Assembly: GCA_964608735.1 (NCBI GenBank)
Contig: CAZSPL010000149.1
Location: 1-9,840, forward strand
DNA length: 9,840 nucleotides
Reading direction: 5' to 3'
Origin: CAZSPL01 sp964608735
GTDB lineage: Bacteria; JAJVIF01; JAPKYR01; CAZSPL01
Within the stretch, counting starts at the first letter, position 1; each line of letters opens with the position of its first letter. Position numbers and translations under genes: made by a program. Below are positions 1 through 5,941 of this stretch, in pieces. Below the pieces are notes generated by a model that did no database searches, was not told the DNA's origin, and was given only the letters and a program-made list of their open reading frames with translations.

Positions 1-1028
1 GTGATGACAATCGTCGCGCCGGCGCCGCCTGAAACCTCTAAGCGTCCGTTAGTGGCACCCATGGATACGATCCCGTCCGTGCCCGCCGCGGAGAAGAATG
101 CACCCTCCAGCCACGTTGCCACATCGGCGAAGTCCGTCGATGCAGTTATCAGCAGGTAGGTGTCAACAAGCACGCCATTGACATCGTAGCCCTGCGCTCT
201 CAGCCTGTCGGTGCCGGCCGTGATCTCCTTCGCGTTAAACACGCTGACGAGATTGTCCGTGCCGACGGCAACACTTGTGCCGAGAACGCTGAGGGTGAAG
301 CTCCCGGCGCTTACGAGGAGCCTGCCGCCTACTGAAAGCGACTGAACCTCGATCTCGCTTACGCCGACAGTGCTGCTGCCGCCGGCAACGAGCGCCGCGT
401 TGTTCAAGAAGGTGTACTCGCCGTTTACGATACCGACCCTGTCCTCACCGGCGATGGTGTGCATGTGGTCGGATTTCCATACGGCGAGCTGAGGAGCGGA
501 GATGATGGTGGTGATAACATTGAAGTTACCGCCCTTGCCGACATCACCGGTCACGACGAGGCTCGTCCGCTCGGGATTATCGACCGATGTGAGGGCCGCC
601 GCCTGCCCGTTCAACAGGTTCTTCGAGTTGAACTGGGTTGTGTCGGCAATCCTGTTAATCTCGTCGATGAGCTGGTCGACCTCTTTCTGGATCTCACCTC
701 TGTCGTTCTGGGTGAGAGTACCGTTCGCTGCCTGTACCGCGAGTTCCCTTATCCTCTGAAGGATAGAGGTTGTCTCGTTTGCGGAACCTTCAGCGGTCTG
801 CAGGAGGTTTATCGCCTCCTGCGCGTTCTGGCTCGCTCGCGAGAGGCCCCTGACCTGCGCCCGCAATCTTTCGGAAATGGTCAATCCTGCGGCGTCATCG
901 GCTGCGCGGTTGATGCGCAAGCCTGTCGCGAGCCGCTCGACCGACCTTTCCAACCTGCGGGAGGTCTCGGACAGAGCCCTCAATGCGGATAGAGCCGTGA
1001 TGTTCTGATTGATTTGAAGAACACTCAT
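1..1028 (-). CDS. fliC: Flagellin, 3' end outside the window
   Basis: Structural subunit of the flagellar filament, exported through the flagellar type III system. The minus-strand reading from ATG at 1028 gives 342 residues with no stop before the window edge. The N-terminal D0/D1 coiled-coil region is unmistakable: it opens MSVLQINQNITALSALRAL, has ERLATGLRINRAADDAAGL at about 31-49, continues with QVRGLSRASQNAQEAINLLQ to about 77, carries RIRELAVQAANG at 92-103, and ends D1 with FNSKNLLNG at 133-141. From about 145 the sequence becomes the variable, beta-rich D2/D3-type surface domain, rich in Gly, Ser and Thr and without family signatures. The conserved C-terminal D1/D0 half lies beyond the left edge. 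The start is supported by a strong AAGGAGGAG Shine-Dalgarno sequence. Everything else in the window is transcribed away from it. Regulation probably acts on its long leader. It could be one of several flagellin paralogues. Confidence 0.97.
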   Translation of the reverse strand, partial: MSVLQINQNITALSALRALSETSRRLERSVERLATGLRINRAADDAAGLTISERLRAQVRGLSRASQNAQEAINLLQTAEGSANETTSILQRIRELAVQAANGTLTQNDRGEIQKEVDQLIDEINRIADTTQFNSKNLLNGQAAALTSVDNPERTSLVVTGDVGKGGNFNVITTIISAPQLAVWKSDHMHTIAGEDRVGIVNGEYTFLNNAALVAGGSSTVGVSEIEVQSLSVGGRLLVSAGSFTLSVLGTSVAVGTDNLVSVFNAKEITAGTDRLRAQGYDVNGVLVDTYLLITASTDFADVATWLEGAFFSAAGTDGIVSMGATNGRLEVSGGAGATIVI

Positions 1029-1030
1029 GT

Positions 1031-1048
1031 ATTCTCCTCCTTGAGAAT
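1031..1048 (-). promoter_or_regulatory. SD-presenting hairpin, CsrA-type hexaloop (proximal site)
   Basis: On the minus strand ATTCTC, AAGGAG, GAGAAT form a perfect 6-bp stem closed by a 6-nt loop. The loop holds an ANGGA motif that is also the Shine-Dalgarno core. The start codon follows 2 nt after the stem. A GGA in a hexaloop is the preferred form of CsrA/RsmA sites. Binding here would block the ribosome. The structure is seen in the sequence; CsrA binding is inferred. Confidence 0.55.
1034..1042 (-). promoter_or_regulatory. Flagellin ribosome binding site
   Basis: The minus strand reads AAGGAGGAG, ending 5 nt before the flagellin ATG. This is a near-perfect anti-16S match and is far stronger than the site in front of any plus-strand gene here except the terminal lipoprotein, as expected for a very highly expressed protein. 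Its core lies in the loop of a small perfect hairpin (1031-1048). Confidence 0.85.
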
Positions 1049-1086
1049 GATGAGTCTGGGACTTTTGTTCGTCCCGTGAATTTGCC

Positions 1087-1104
1087 GGAAGCTTCCTTGC
1101 TTCC
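1087..1104 (-). promoter_or_regulatory. Upstream hairpin, CsrA-type hexaloop (distal site)
   Basis: On the minus strand GGAAGC, AAGGAA, GCTTCC form a perfect 6-bp stem with a 6-nt loop, the same design as the hairpin over the Shine-Dalgarno sequence. The two loop GGA motifs are 56 nt apart. An additional ACGGA overlaps the 5' arm. A paired upstream site is typical of CsrA targets, where one dimer bridges two sites. Confidence 0.5.
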
Positions 1105-1254
1105 GTACTTCTTCGACCTTTGGTTATCGGGATTACGGCTCCCGTTGCCCCTGGCGGCTACTTCCGGCGGGCCGTCAGAACCGCCCGACAAATTAAGGCT
1201 CCTCCTATGCCTCAGACATGTATGCGCATAATGCCCCGGAGGGCCACTCAGTTT

Positions 1255-1281
1255 ATTTCGGCATCCCTAATTCTTACTTAA
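1255..1281 (-). promoter_or_regulatory. Candidate sigma-28 (FliA) promoter of flagellin
   Basis: On the minus strand TTAAGTAAG (from 1281) is followed by GCCGAAAT (1262-1255). The enterobacterial flagellar sigma-28 consensus is TAAA, about 15 nt, GCCGATAA. The -10 element matches 6 of 8, including the diagnostic GCCGA. The -35 is TTAA at 15 nt or TAAG at 14 nt. The position, about 230 nt upstream of a flagellin start, fits the late flagellar gene class. The spacing is slightly off consensus, so this remains a candidate. Confidence 0.5.
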
Positions 1282-1313
1282 GGGAAATTTCCTGAAAATT
1301 TCCCCTTTTTTTT
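1281..1313 (+). terminator. Intrinsic-terminator-like hairpin with T run
   Basis: GGGAAATTT and AAATTTCCC form a perfect 9-bp stem around a 5-nt CCTGA loop, followed after one further C by eight T. Only the plus-strand orientation has the T tract. No plus-strand gene lies upstream in the window, so it would end transcripts antisense to the flagellin leader. Alternatively it attenuates the ATP-grasp gene, which starts 43 nt downstream. The stem is AT-rich, so efficiency is uncertain. Confidence 0.6.
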
Positions 1314-1324
1314 CACCCCATCTC

Positions 1325-1339
1325 TGCGGGATTCCCGCA
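1325..1339. promoter_or_regulatory. 7-bp inverted repeat, operator-like
   Basis: TGCGGGA and TCCCGCA are perfect inverted arms around one central T, 17 bp upstream of the ATP-grasp start. With such a short centre it would work better as a dimeric protein site than as an RNA hairpin. No regulator is identifiable. Confidence 0.3.
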
Positions 1340-1356
1340 AAATTACGATAAATGCA

Positions 1357-2550
1357 TTGGTGGCATCGGAAAAAGGAAAAATACTGGTACTCGGCGCTTC
1401 CGTATGGCAGCTCCCCATCATCGAGCAGATTCATGCCCTCGGATACCCCATCGTCGCCACCGATATGAATCCTGATTCCGTCGGCTTCAAGTTCGTGGAA
1501 CACTCAGCCCCGGTGAACATCACCGACAAGGAAGGCACTCTCCGCGTCGCCCGGGAACACAATGTCATCGCCGCGGTATCCGACCAGACCGACCTGGCGA
1601 TGGCGGCCCTTTCCTATGTGTGCGAACACATGAACCTCCCCGGTACGTCGCAGGCAACCGCCCTGAATACCACCAATAAACGGCTGATGCGAGAACTCAC
1701 CCGCGACCATCTTCCCTCGCCGCGATGGTATGCCACCGACGACAGGGCCGAATGCATCGCCCGCGCCCTCGAAATCGGGCTGCCTCTCGTCATCAAGCCC
1801 ACCGACAGCCAGGCGTCGCGCGGGGTTAGAAAGGTTGTCCGCGATGACGAAATCGGACCGGCATTCGACAACGCGCTGCCCTTCTCACGTGAAGGCATGG
1901 TCCTTATCGAGGAATTCATGCTCGGACGCGAGGCCACGGTCGAGGGATTCCACGACTCCGAGCGCTCGCATCTGCTCGGCGTAAGCCTCAAGCGTCACAC
2001 GCCCCCGCCATGCATCATCGCTATAAACCTCGATTTCCCCGCCCCCCTTCCCGACCGTTTCATGGAACGTATCGAATGGACATTCCGCAAGCTCGTCGAA
2101 CTCCTCGGAATCACCTGCGGACCCATCCACGGAGAAGTAATCCTCACAAGGGAAGGCCCGATGCTCGTGGAGATGGCCAACCGCGGGGGCGGCTCCGGGA
2201 CAGTTTCGCACCTCATCCCGGCGATAAGCGGCGTGAATGTGCTCGAAGCATATGTCCGCCAGTCGGTCGGTGAATTCGTGACCGTGCGGAAATCCCGCAA
2301 CAAGGGCGGCGTGATGCGCTTCAAAATTTGGCCCGCCGGCAAAATAAAAGACATCGTCGGCGTCGAGGAAGCGCGCGCCATCCCCGGCGTCGTATTCATC
2401 ATCTTCTACATCAAGCCCGGCGATACCCTCCTGCCCATCGTCATGGATACCCAGCGTCACGCGCTGATTATCACCGAGGGGGACACCCTTGCCGATGCCA
2501 GGCGCGTCGTGGCTGAAGTCGAGAAAACGATTCAAATCATCTATGAATGA
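1357..2550 (+). CDS. Stand-alone ATP-grasp ligase (CarB/PurK-like)
   Basis: Predicted cytoplasmic ATP-dependent carboxylate-amine or carboxylate-thiol ligase that works through an acylphosphate; substrate unknown. It has a Rossmann-like pre-ATP-grasp domain (KILVLGAS at 8-15, then ATDMNPDS at 34-41). The ATP-grasp fold follows: VIKP with Lys147, a flexible SQASRG loop at 151-156, and the adenine-side VLIEEF at 182-187. Metal-site elements are HGEVIL at 258-263 and VEMANRGGG at 271-279. The C-terminal 85 residues resemble the small closing domain of CarB/LAL-type enzymes. At 397 aa the length is usual for free-standing family members. The start is TTG 1357 or GTG 1360. Both lack a clear Shine-Dalgarno sequence, but the beta strand begins at residue 8 and no better in-frame start exists downstream. 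It is divergent from flagellin and 157 bp from the glycan genes, so a role in making an amino-acylated sugar or in flagellin modification is possible but inferred. Confidence 0.88.
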   Translation: MVASEKGKILVLGASVWQLPIIEQIHALGYPIVATDMNPDSVGFKFVEHSAPVNITDKEGTLRVAREHNVIAAVSDQTDLAMAALSYVCEHMNLPGTSQATALNTTNKRLMRELTRDHLPSPRWYATDDRAECIARALEIGLPLVIKPTDSQASRGVRKVVRDDEIGPAFDNALPFSREGMVLIEEFMLGREATVEGFHDSERSHLLGVSLKRHTPPPCIIAINLDFPAPLPDRFMERIEWTFRKLVELLGITCGPIHGEVILTREGPMLVEMANRGGGSGTVSHLIPAISGVNVLEAYVRQSVGEFVTVRKSRNKGGVMRFKIWPAGKIKDIVGVEEARAIPGVVFIIFYIKPGDTLLPIVMDTQRHALIITEGDTLADARRVVAEVEKTIQIIYE

Positions 2551-2587
2551 ACGATTGCCGCGGATGCGCTTCTCCGGCTACCCTAAA

Positions 2588-2616
2588 TTGAAAACATCAG
2601 GTAAATAACTTATTAT
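2588..2616 (+). promoter_or_regulatory. Strong sigma-70-type promoter for the glycan operon
   Basis: TTGAAA (2588-2593), a 17-bp spacer and TATTAT (2611-2616) match the housekeeping consensus at 4/6 and 5/6 with ideal spacing. Transcription would begin near 2623, leaving a leader of about 85 nt before the GT2 start. The AT-rich patch stands out from its GC-rich surroundings. It suggests the genes from 2708 onward form a unit separate from the ATP-grasp gene. Confidence 0.6.
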
Positions 2617-2641
2617 GAATTTTTGCTTTTGAAGCACTATT

Positions 2642-2664
2642 GCGGCTTGTTGAACTTGAGCCGC
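2642..2664 (+). promoter_or_regulatory. Leader hairpin upstream of the GT2 gene
   Basis: GCGGCT and AGCCGC pair perfectly around an 11-nt loop and could extend by G-U pairs. It lies in the predicted leader downstream of the 2588-2616 promoter. No T run follows, so it is not an intrinsic terminator. No function can be assigned. Confidence 0.3.
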
Positions 2665-2707
2665 TGACATTTATTCATCGGGCGGTGCTCGACACCGTGG
2701 TGGCCGG

Positions 2708-3415
2708 ATGAAATTATCCGTGATTATACCGGTCTACAACGAGAAATCGACGATTGCGCAGGTCATCGACCGCGTCAAGGCTGTCGATATACCTAAGGAG
2801 ATTATTGTCATCGATGACGGTTCGAGAGACGGCACGACCGAGGTGTTGAAAGAGAAATATGCCGGTGACCACGTTATTACCGTGCATACTTCGCTCATCA
2901 ACATCGGCAAGGGTGCCGCGGTTAGGTACGGTATCGAATACGCCAACGGCGACATCACCATCATCCAGGATGCCGACCTCGAACTCGATCCCGAGGAGTA
3001 CGATAAGATCATCGAACCCATAAACCAGGGCCGGACCGATGTGGTCTTCGGCTCGCGGTTTCTCAACCGCGGATATTTTTTCTACTACAGGGGGATCCCT
3101 TTGGCGAGCAGGTTCGCCAACTGGCTCCTCGCGAGCATCGTAAACCTGTTCTGGGGAGCCGGGATTACCGACGAGGCAACTTCATACAAAGCCTTCAAAA
3201 CCAGCCTGCTGAAATCAATACGATTGAAATCCACGGGATTCGAGTTCTGCCCGGAAATCACCGCCAAGGTGCTGAACAGGAAAATCAAGATCGTCGAAGT
3301 GCCGATAACATATCACCCGCGTACCGTCGCCGAGGGAAAGAAAGTGCAATGGAAGGACGGCATCAAGGCCATCTGGACGCTTATTAAATACAGATTCCTC
3401 GAAAAGGAAGCCTGA
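2708..3415 (+). CDS. GT2 glycosyltransferase, polyprenyl-phosphate sugar synthase (DPM1-like)
   Basis: Predicted to transfer a hexose from a nucleotide sugar to a polyprenyl phosphate on the cytoplasmic face, making the lipid-linked donor used by GT-C enzymes. The GT-A fold is clear. MKLSVIIPVYNE opens the nucleotide-binding region, IVIDDGSRDGT lies at 33-43, and IIQDADLELDP at 85-95 gives the metal-binding DxD. VVFGSRF is at 112-118, the acceptor-loop region TGFEFCPEITAKV at 176-188, and KVQWKDGIKAIWTL at 212-225, as in dolichol-phosphate-mannose synthases. At 235 aa there is no C-terminal membrane anchor, so it is the compact, soluble or peripheral form. ATG 2708 gives the full N-terminal strand although the Shine-Dalgarno sequence is weak (GGTGG). 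It ends 2 nt before the GT-C gene, implying coupled translation and a donor-user pair. The sugar (mannose, glucose or other) cannot be read from the sequence. Confidence 0.9.
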   Translation: MKLSVIIPVYNEKSTIAQVIDRVKAVDIPKEIIVIDDGSRDGTTEVLKEKYAGDHVITVHTSLINIGKGAAVRYGIEYANGDITIIQDADLELDPEEYDKIIEPINQGRTDVVFGSRFLNRGYFFYYRGIPLASRFANWLLASIVNLFWGAGITDEATSYKAFKTSLLKSIRLKSTGFEFCPEITAKVLNRKIKIVEVPITYHPRTVAEGKKVQWKDGIKAIWTLIKYRFLEKEA

Positions 3416-3417
3416 CC

Positions 3418-5841
3418 GTGAAAACAGCGCTGTCGCTTGGATTGATAATAGTCGCATTCGTAACGGCAATCCTCTGGGGAGCCGTAACAATTCTCCATTT
3501 CTTCTACTTCGCCCCCGACTACCCTCCCTCCGAAATGACCACCGGTTTCGTGGAAGTCCAGAACTGGCTCGCGCTCAATCCACCCGTGCTCATAATCACC
3601 GGCGCGCTCATCCTGTTCCTCGCAGCGTCCAGGTTTTTCGAACGCTTCATCCCCGCGTCGCTGATGAAAATGCTCCCGCGACGGTTGATTGACACCGCTT
3701 GCATCGCCCTCATCGCGTGGATTCTCATCGCGATATTCCTCCCTCTTATAGCCGGGCGCATCGAACCAAAGGACTTCGCGCGCCACGGGATACGCGCCGT
3801 CTCAATGTATGCCCTCGCCGGCGGCGATGCCACCAAAATGCTCCTCGCCCGTGAAACCAGGTGGTTACTTCCCCTCTTCACGCTTTTGTTCCAGCTCGCG
3901 GTGGTGAATTACATACTGACAATCGCGTTCTTCGCTATAGCAGGGATATTCGGTCGCGCGATGCTTGGCAAGGCATTCCCCGGTCTCGAGTTCGCCTCGT
4001 TGCTGCAGGAATTCCTCTTCTGCACCGCCATCGGGCTCGGACTTATAGGGCTCGCCTTCTTTTTCTTCGGGCTGGTGCACCTTATGTACGTCTGGATGGT
4101 CGCCCTCGTGATGTTCCTCGCCCTGCTCGCGGGACTCGAAATGGCGCCCGGATATTTCCAGCGGATGTGGCGGGGAATAGGGTCCCTCCGTATCCAGGGC
4201 CTTGCCGGCGGCCTGTTCATTATCCTGTTGTTGATAATCGTCTCCAGCCTTCACGCCCCCCTCTTCCCGGTACACATGCACGACGCCATGAACTCTCATC
4301 TCGAAACGCCCAAGGTTTTCATTCGCGACCACGCGGTGAAATTCTATCCATATATTAACTTCAACAACTTCCCCCTCGGGATAGATATGCTTTACATCCC
4401 GATGTTGATGCTCGGCCGCATCGTGATGACGCAAATCGTTACATTCTTCTTCTTTCTCATGTGCCTCGGTGCGGTCTATGAATTCGGGCGGTTCTTCCTG
4501 AAATCCGCCATCGCAGGCATGCTCGGCGCCATACTCCTGTGCCTGATACCGCGATTCGTCGGGCAGTTTAACCACCCGACGGTCGATGTCGCGCTCACTT
4601 CCTATATCATAATCGCGGCCCTCGCTCTTGCCGGATGGCTGTATACACGGCGCGATAAATACCTCCAGCTTTCCGGCGTACTCATCGGCCTCGCCCTCGG
4701 GATAAAATACACCGCCATCCCATTCCTGATCATATTCGTATTCTGGATAATCATCCAGCGGGTCATGCTTGAATCGAAACCGCTGAAGCCTGTCCTGCGT
4801 CATGCCGGACTGATGATACTTGTTGCGGTCATAGTCTCGGGCCCGTGGTATGTCAGGAACATCGTCCTCTTCGGCAATCCTTTCTTCCCCTTCTACGACA
4901 ACATCTTCGGTACAATCCTGCCTGTCGGAACAGCGAAGGATGCCAAGCCGCGCCTGCAAATCGATGAGAAGGAGATGCTGCAGCAGTTCTCGTATGAAGG
5001 CGACTGGCGCCGCGGCTACAGCTTCCTGACCGATATGTCGGTCTCCGCGAAAGCTGGGGCGATGCGGAACCAGCTCGGCCCGCTCTATCTCGCGATAATT
5101 CCCCTGCTCATCGCGTTCATCCTCAGCGGGCTGGGGAAGCTCATCGCGCGGTACGTGCTCAAATGGGATGTCAGGCTCAATTACCAGCCGCCGGTATGGA
5201 TGGTGCTGACCGTCGTAGTACTCTATAGCGCGTATTGGACATACTATGTCGGCGTCCTGCACACGAGATACATGTTCCCGGTAATGCCGTTCCTCGCGAT
5301 TCTCGCCGCGTTCATCCTCACCACGTTCTTCAGACTCGAACGTGTCAAACCGTCGCATGCGCTTTCGGTTACACTTCTCGCCGGCGTCGGGATGCTCGCC
5401 GTACTCTATTTCAACCAGGGTGTGCTTGGCTGGAAAATCTCAGACCTCCCGCTCCAGCCGACATCGAGGGAAACGTTTCTCGAAAGAAATATAAGTTGCT
5501 ACGCGGCGGTGAAAAGGGCCAACAATGAGATCAGCCCCGATTCGATAGTCTACGGCCTGTTCTGCGAGAATTGCCGTTTCTACGCGAAATTCACGCTCAT
5601 CGGCGGGCTTTACGGCTACGGCGACCATCTCGAATTCGAGAAGAACACGCGCACGGGAGAGATGCTGTATCAATACTTGAAAAGCTTCGGATGTTCATAC
5701 CTGATGGTCGATACCAGGCGGCAGCAAATACTCTCGGGAAAATATGCCGCAATCAAGCTGCCGGCGGATTCGACTTTCAACAAGCATTTCCGCAGCGTAT
5801 GGCGTGAAGGCGCCACTGAATTCTTTGAGATTTACGATTGA
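3418..5841 (+). CDS. GT-C membrane glycosyltransferase (PMT/ArnT-like), long form
   Basis: Predicted integral inner-membrane enzyme that transfers a sugar from a polyprenyl-phosphate donor to an acceptor on the periplasmic side. About seven hydrophobic segments (near 4-28, 56-72, 92-113, 149-178, 196-220, 222-240, 260-278) precede the loop MHDAMNSHLETPK (287-299), the GT-C signature in which Asp289 is the likely catalytic or metal acid. Further helices follow, with RNIVLFGNPFFPFY at 480-493, a motif shared by many bacterial GT-C proteins. After the last helix (to about 667), some 140 residues form a soluble, probably periplasmic domain with a CENC pair. The GTG start has AAGGA 9 nt upstream, inside the GT2 gene. 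Canonical GT-C proteins place the catalytic loop after the first helix, so the long membrane preface is notable. The next gene is a paralogue. Acceptor unknown: protein, lipid or glycan. Confidence 0.85.
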   Translation: MKTALSLGLIIVAFVTAILWGAVTILHFFYFAPDYPPSEMTTGFVEVQNWLALNPPVLIITGALILFLAASRFFERFIPASLMKMLPRRLIDTACIALIAWILIAIFLPLIAGRIEPKDFARHGIRAVSMYALAGGDATKMLLARETRWLLPLFTLLFQLAVVNYILTIAFFAIAGIFGRAMLGKAFPGLEFASLLQEFLFCTAIGLGLIGLAFFFFGLVHLMYVWMVALVMFLALLAGLEMAPGYFQRMWRGIGSLRIQGLAGGLFIILLLIIVSSLHAPLFPVHMHDAMNSHLETPKVFIRDHAVKFYPYINFNNFPLGIDMLYIPMLMLGRIVMTQIVTFFFFLMCLGAVYEFGRFFLKSAIAGMLGAILLCLIPRFVGQFNHPTVDVALTSYIIIAALALAGWLYTRRDKYLQLSGVLIGLALGIKYTAIPFLIIFVFWIIIQRVMLESKPLKPVLRHAGLMILVAVIVSGPWYVRNIVLFGNPFFPFYDNIFGTILPVGTAKDAKPRLQIDEKEMLQQFSYEGDWRRGYSFLTDMSVSAKAGAMRNQLGPLYLAIIPLLIAFILSGLGKLIARYVLKWDVRLNYQPPVWMVLTVVVLYSAYWTYYVGVLHTRYMFPVMPFLAILAAFILTTFFRLERVKPSHALSVTLLAGVGMLAVLYFNQGVLGWKISDLPLQPTSRETFLERNISCYAAVKRANNEISPDSIVYGLFCENCRFYAKFTLIGGLYGYGDHLEFEKNTRTGEMLYQYLKSFGCSYLMVDTRRQQILSGKYAAIKLPADSTFNKHFRSVWREGATEFFEIYD

Positions 5842-5848
5842 TCTTCCC

Positions 5849-5920
5849 GGCCCTGGGACTGTCCCAAAACGCATGATACCGCTGTATGCATGCGGGAACG
5901 AAGGGACTGCCCCAAGGGCC
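5849..5920. repeat. 72-nt imperfect hairpin between the two GT-C genes
   Basis: GGCCCTGGGACTGTCCC at 5849-5865 pairs imperfectly with GGGACTGCCCCAAGGGCC at 5903-5920. Inside these, CGCATGATAC (5870-5879) pairs, with one bulge, with GTATGCATGCG near 5884-5894, leaving a tight CGCT-like tip. The element nearly fills the 100-bp gap. It has no T run, so it is not a classical terminator. The nested GGGACTGTCCC core resembles REP-type or MITE-like dispersed elements, but only one copy is in the window. As RNA it could slow transcription or protect the upstream message. Confidence 0.55.
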
Positions 5921-5941
5921 GACTGAGAACATGGACCGGCC

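Larger units (their letters stand above)
1029..1248 (-). promoter_or_regulatory. Long structured 5' leader of the flagellin mRNA
   Basis: The 328 bp between the flagellin and ATP-grasp starts hold no convincing gene. The part that would be transcribed ahead of flagellin is rich in short stems on the minus strand. These are GGGAC/GTCCC at 1058-1075 with an 8-nt A-rich loop, the two AAGGA hexaloop hairpins, CGGGA/TCCCG at 1128-1144, and a GC-rich element at about 1165-1187 with alternative CGGGC/GCCCG or GGCGG/CCGCC pairings. A further AGGAGGA lies at about 1199-1205. I compared it with the c-di-GMP-I (GEMM) consensus and did not find its core. I assign no known riboswitch class. The 5' end is set by the predicted promoter and is approximate. 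Confidence 0.5.

Noticed and set aside
895..1191. 98-codon minus-strand open frame over the flagellin start and leader
   Set aside because: It overlaps the flagellin N-terminus in a different frame and the structured leader. The flagellin frame has unmistakable homology and a strong ribosome site.
1029..1210. c-di-GMP-I (GEMM) riboswitch upstream of flagellin
   Set aside because: A plausible idea for a motility gene, but the conserved GGACGCAAAGCC-like core and the paired receptor segment are not present.
1230..1251. Sigma-54-like TGGCCC element on the minus strand
   Set aside because: The GG and GC doublets are one base closer than the strict sigma-54 spacing allows, and the -12 element is poor. 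The sigma-28-like site fits better.
1341..1356. TACGAT as a -10 promoter for the ATP-grasp gene
   Set aside because: No acceptable -35 hexamer at proper spacing, and it would leave almost no leader.
3865..5358. 497-codon open frame on the minus strand inside the long GT-C gene
   Set aside because: It lies wholly opposite a well-supported membrane protein gene. Its product is a charged Glu/Arg/His-rich composition typical of the antisense of hydrophobic codons, with no ribosome site.
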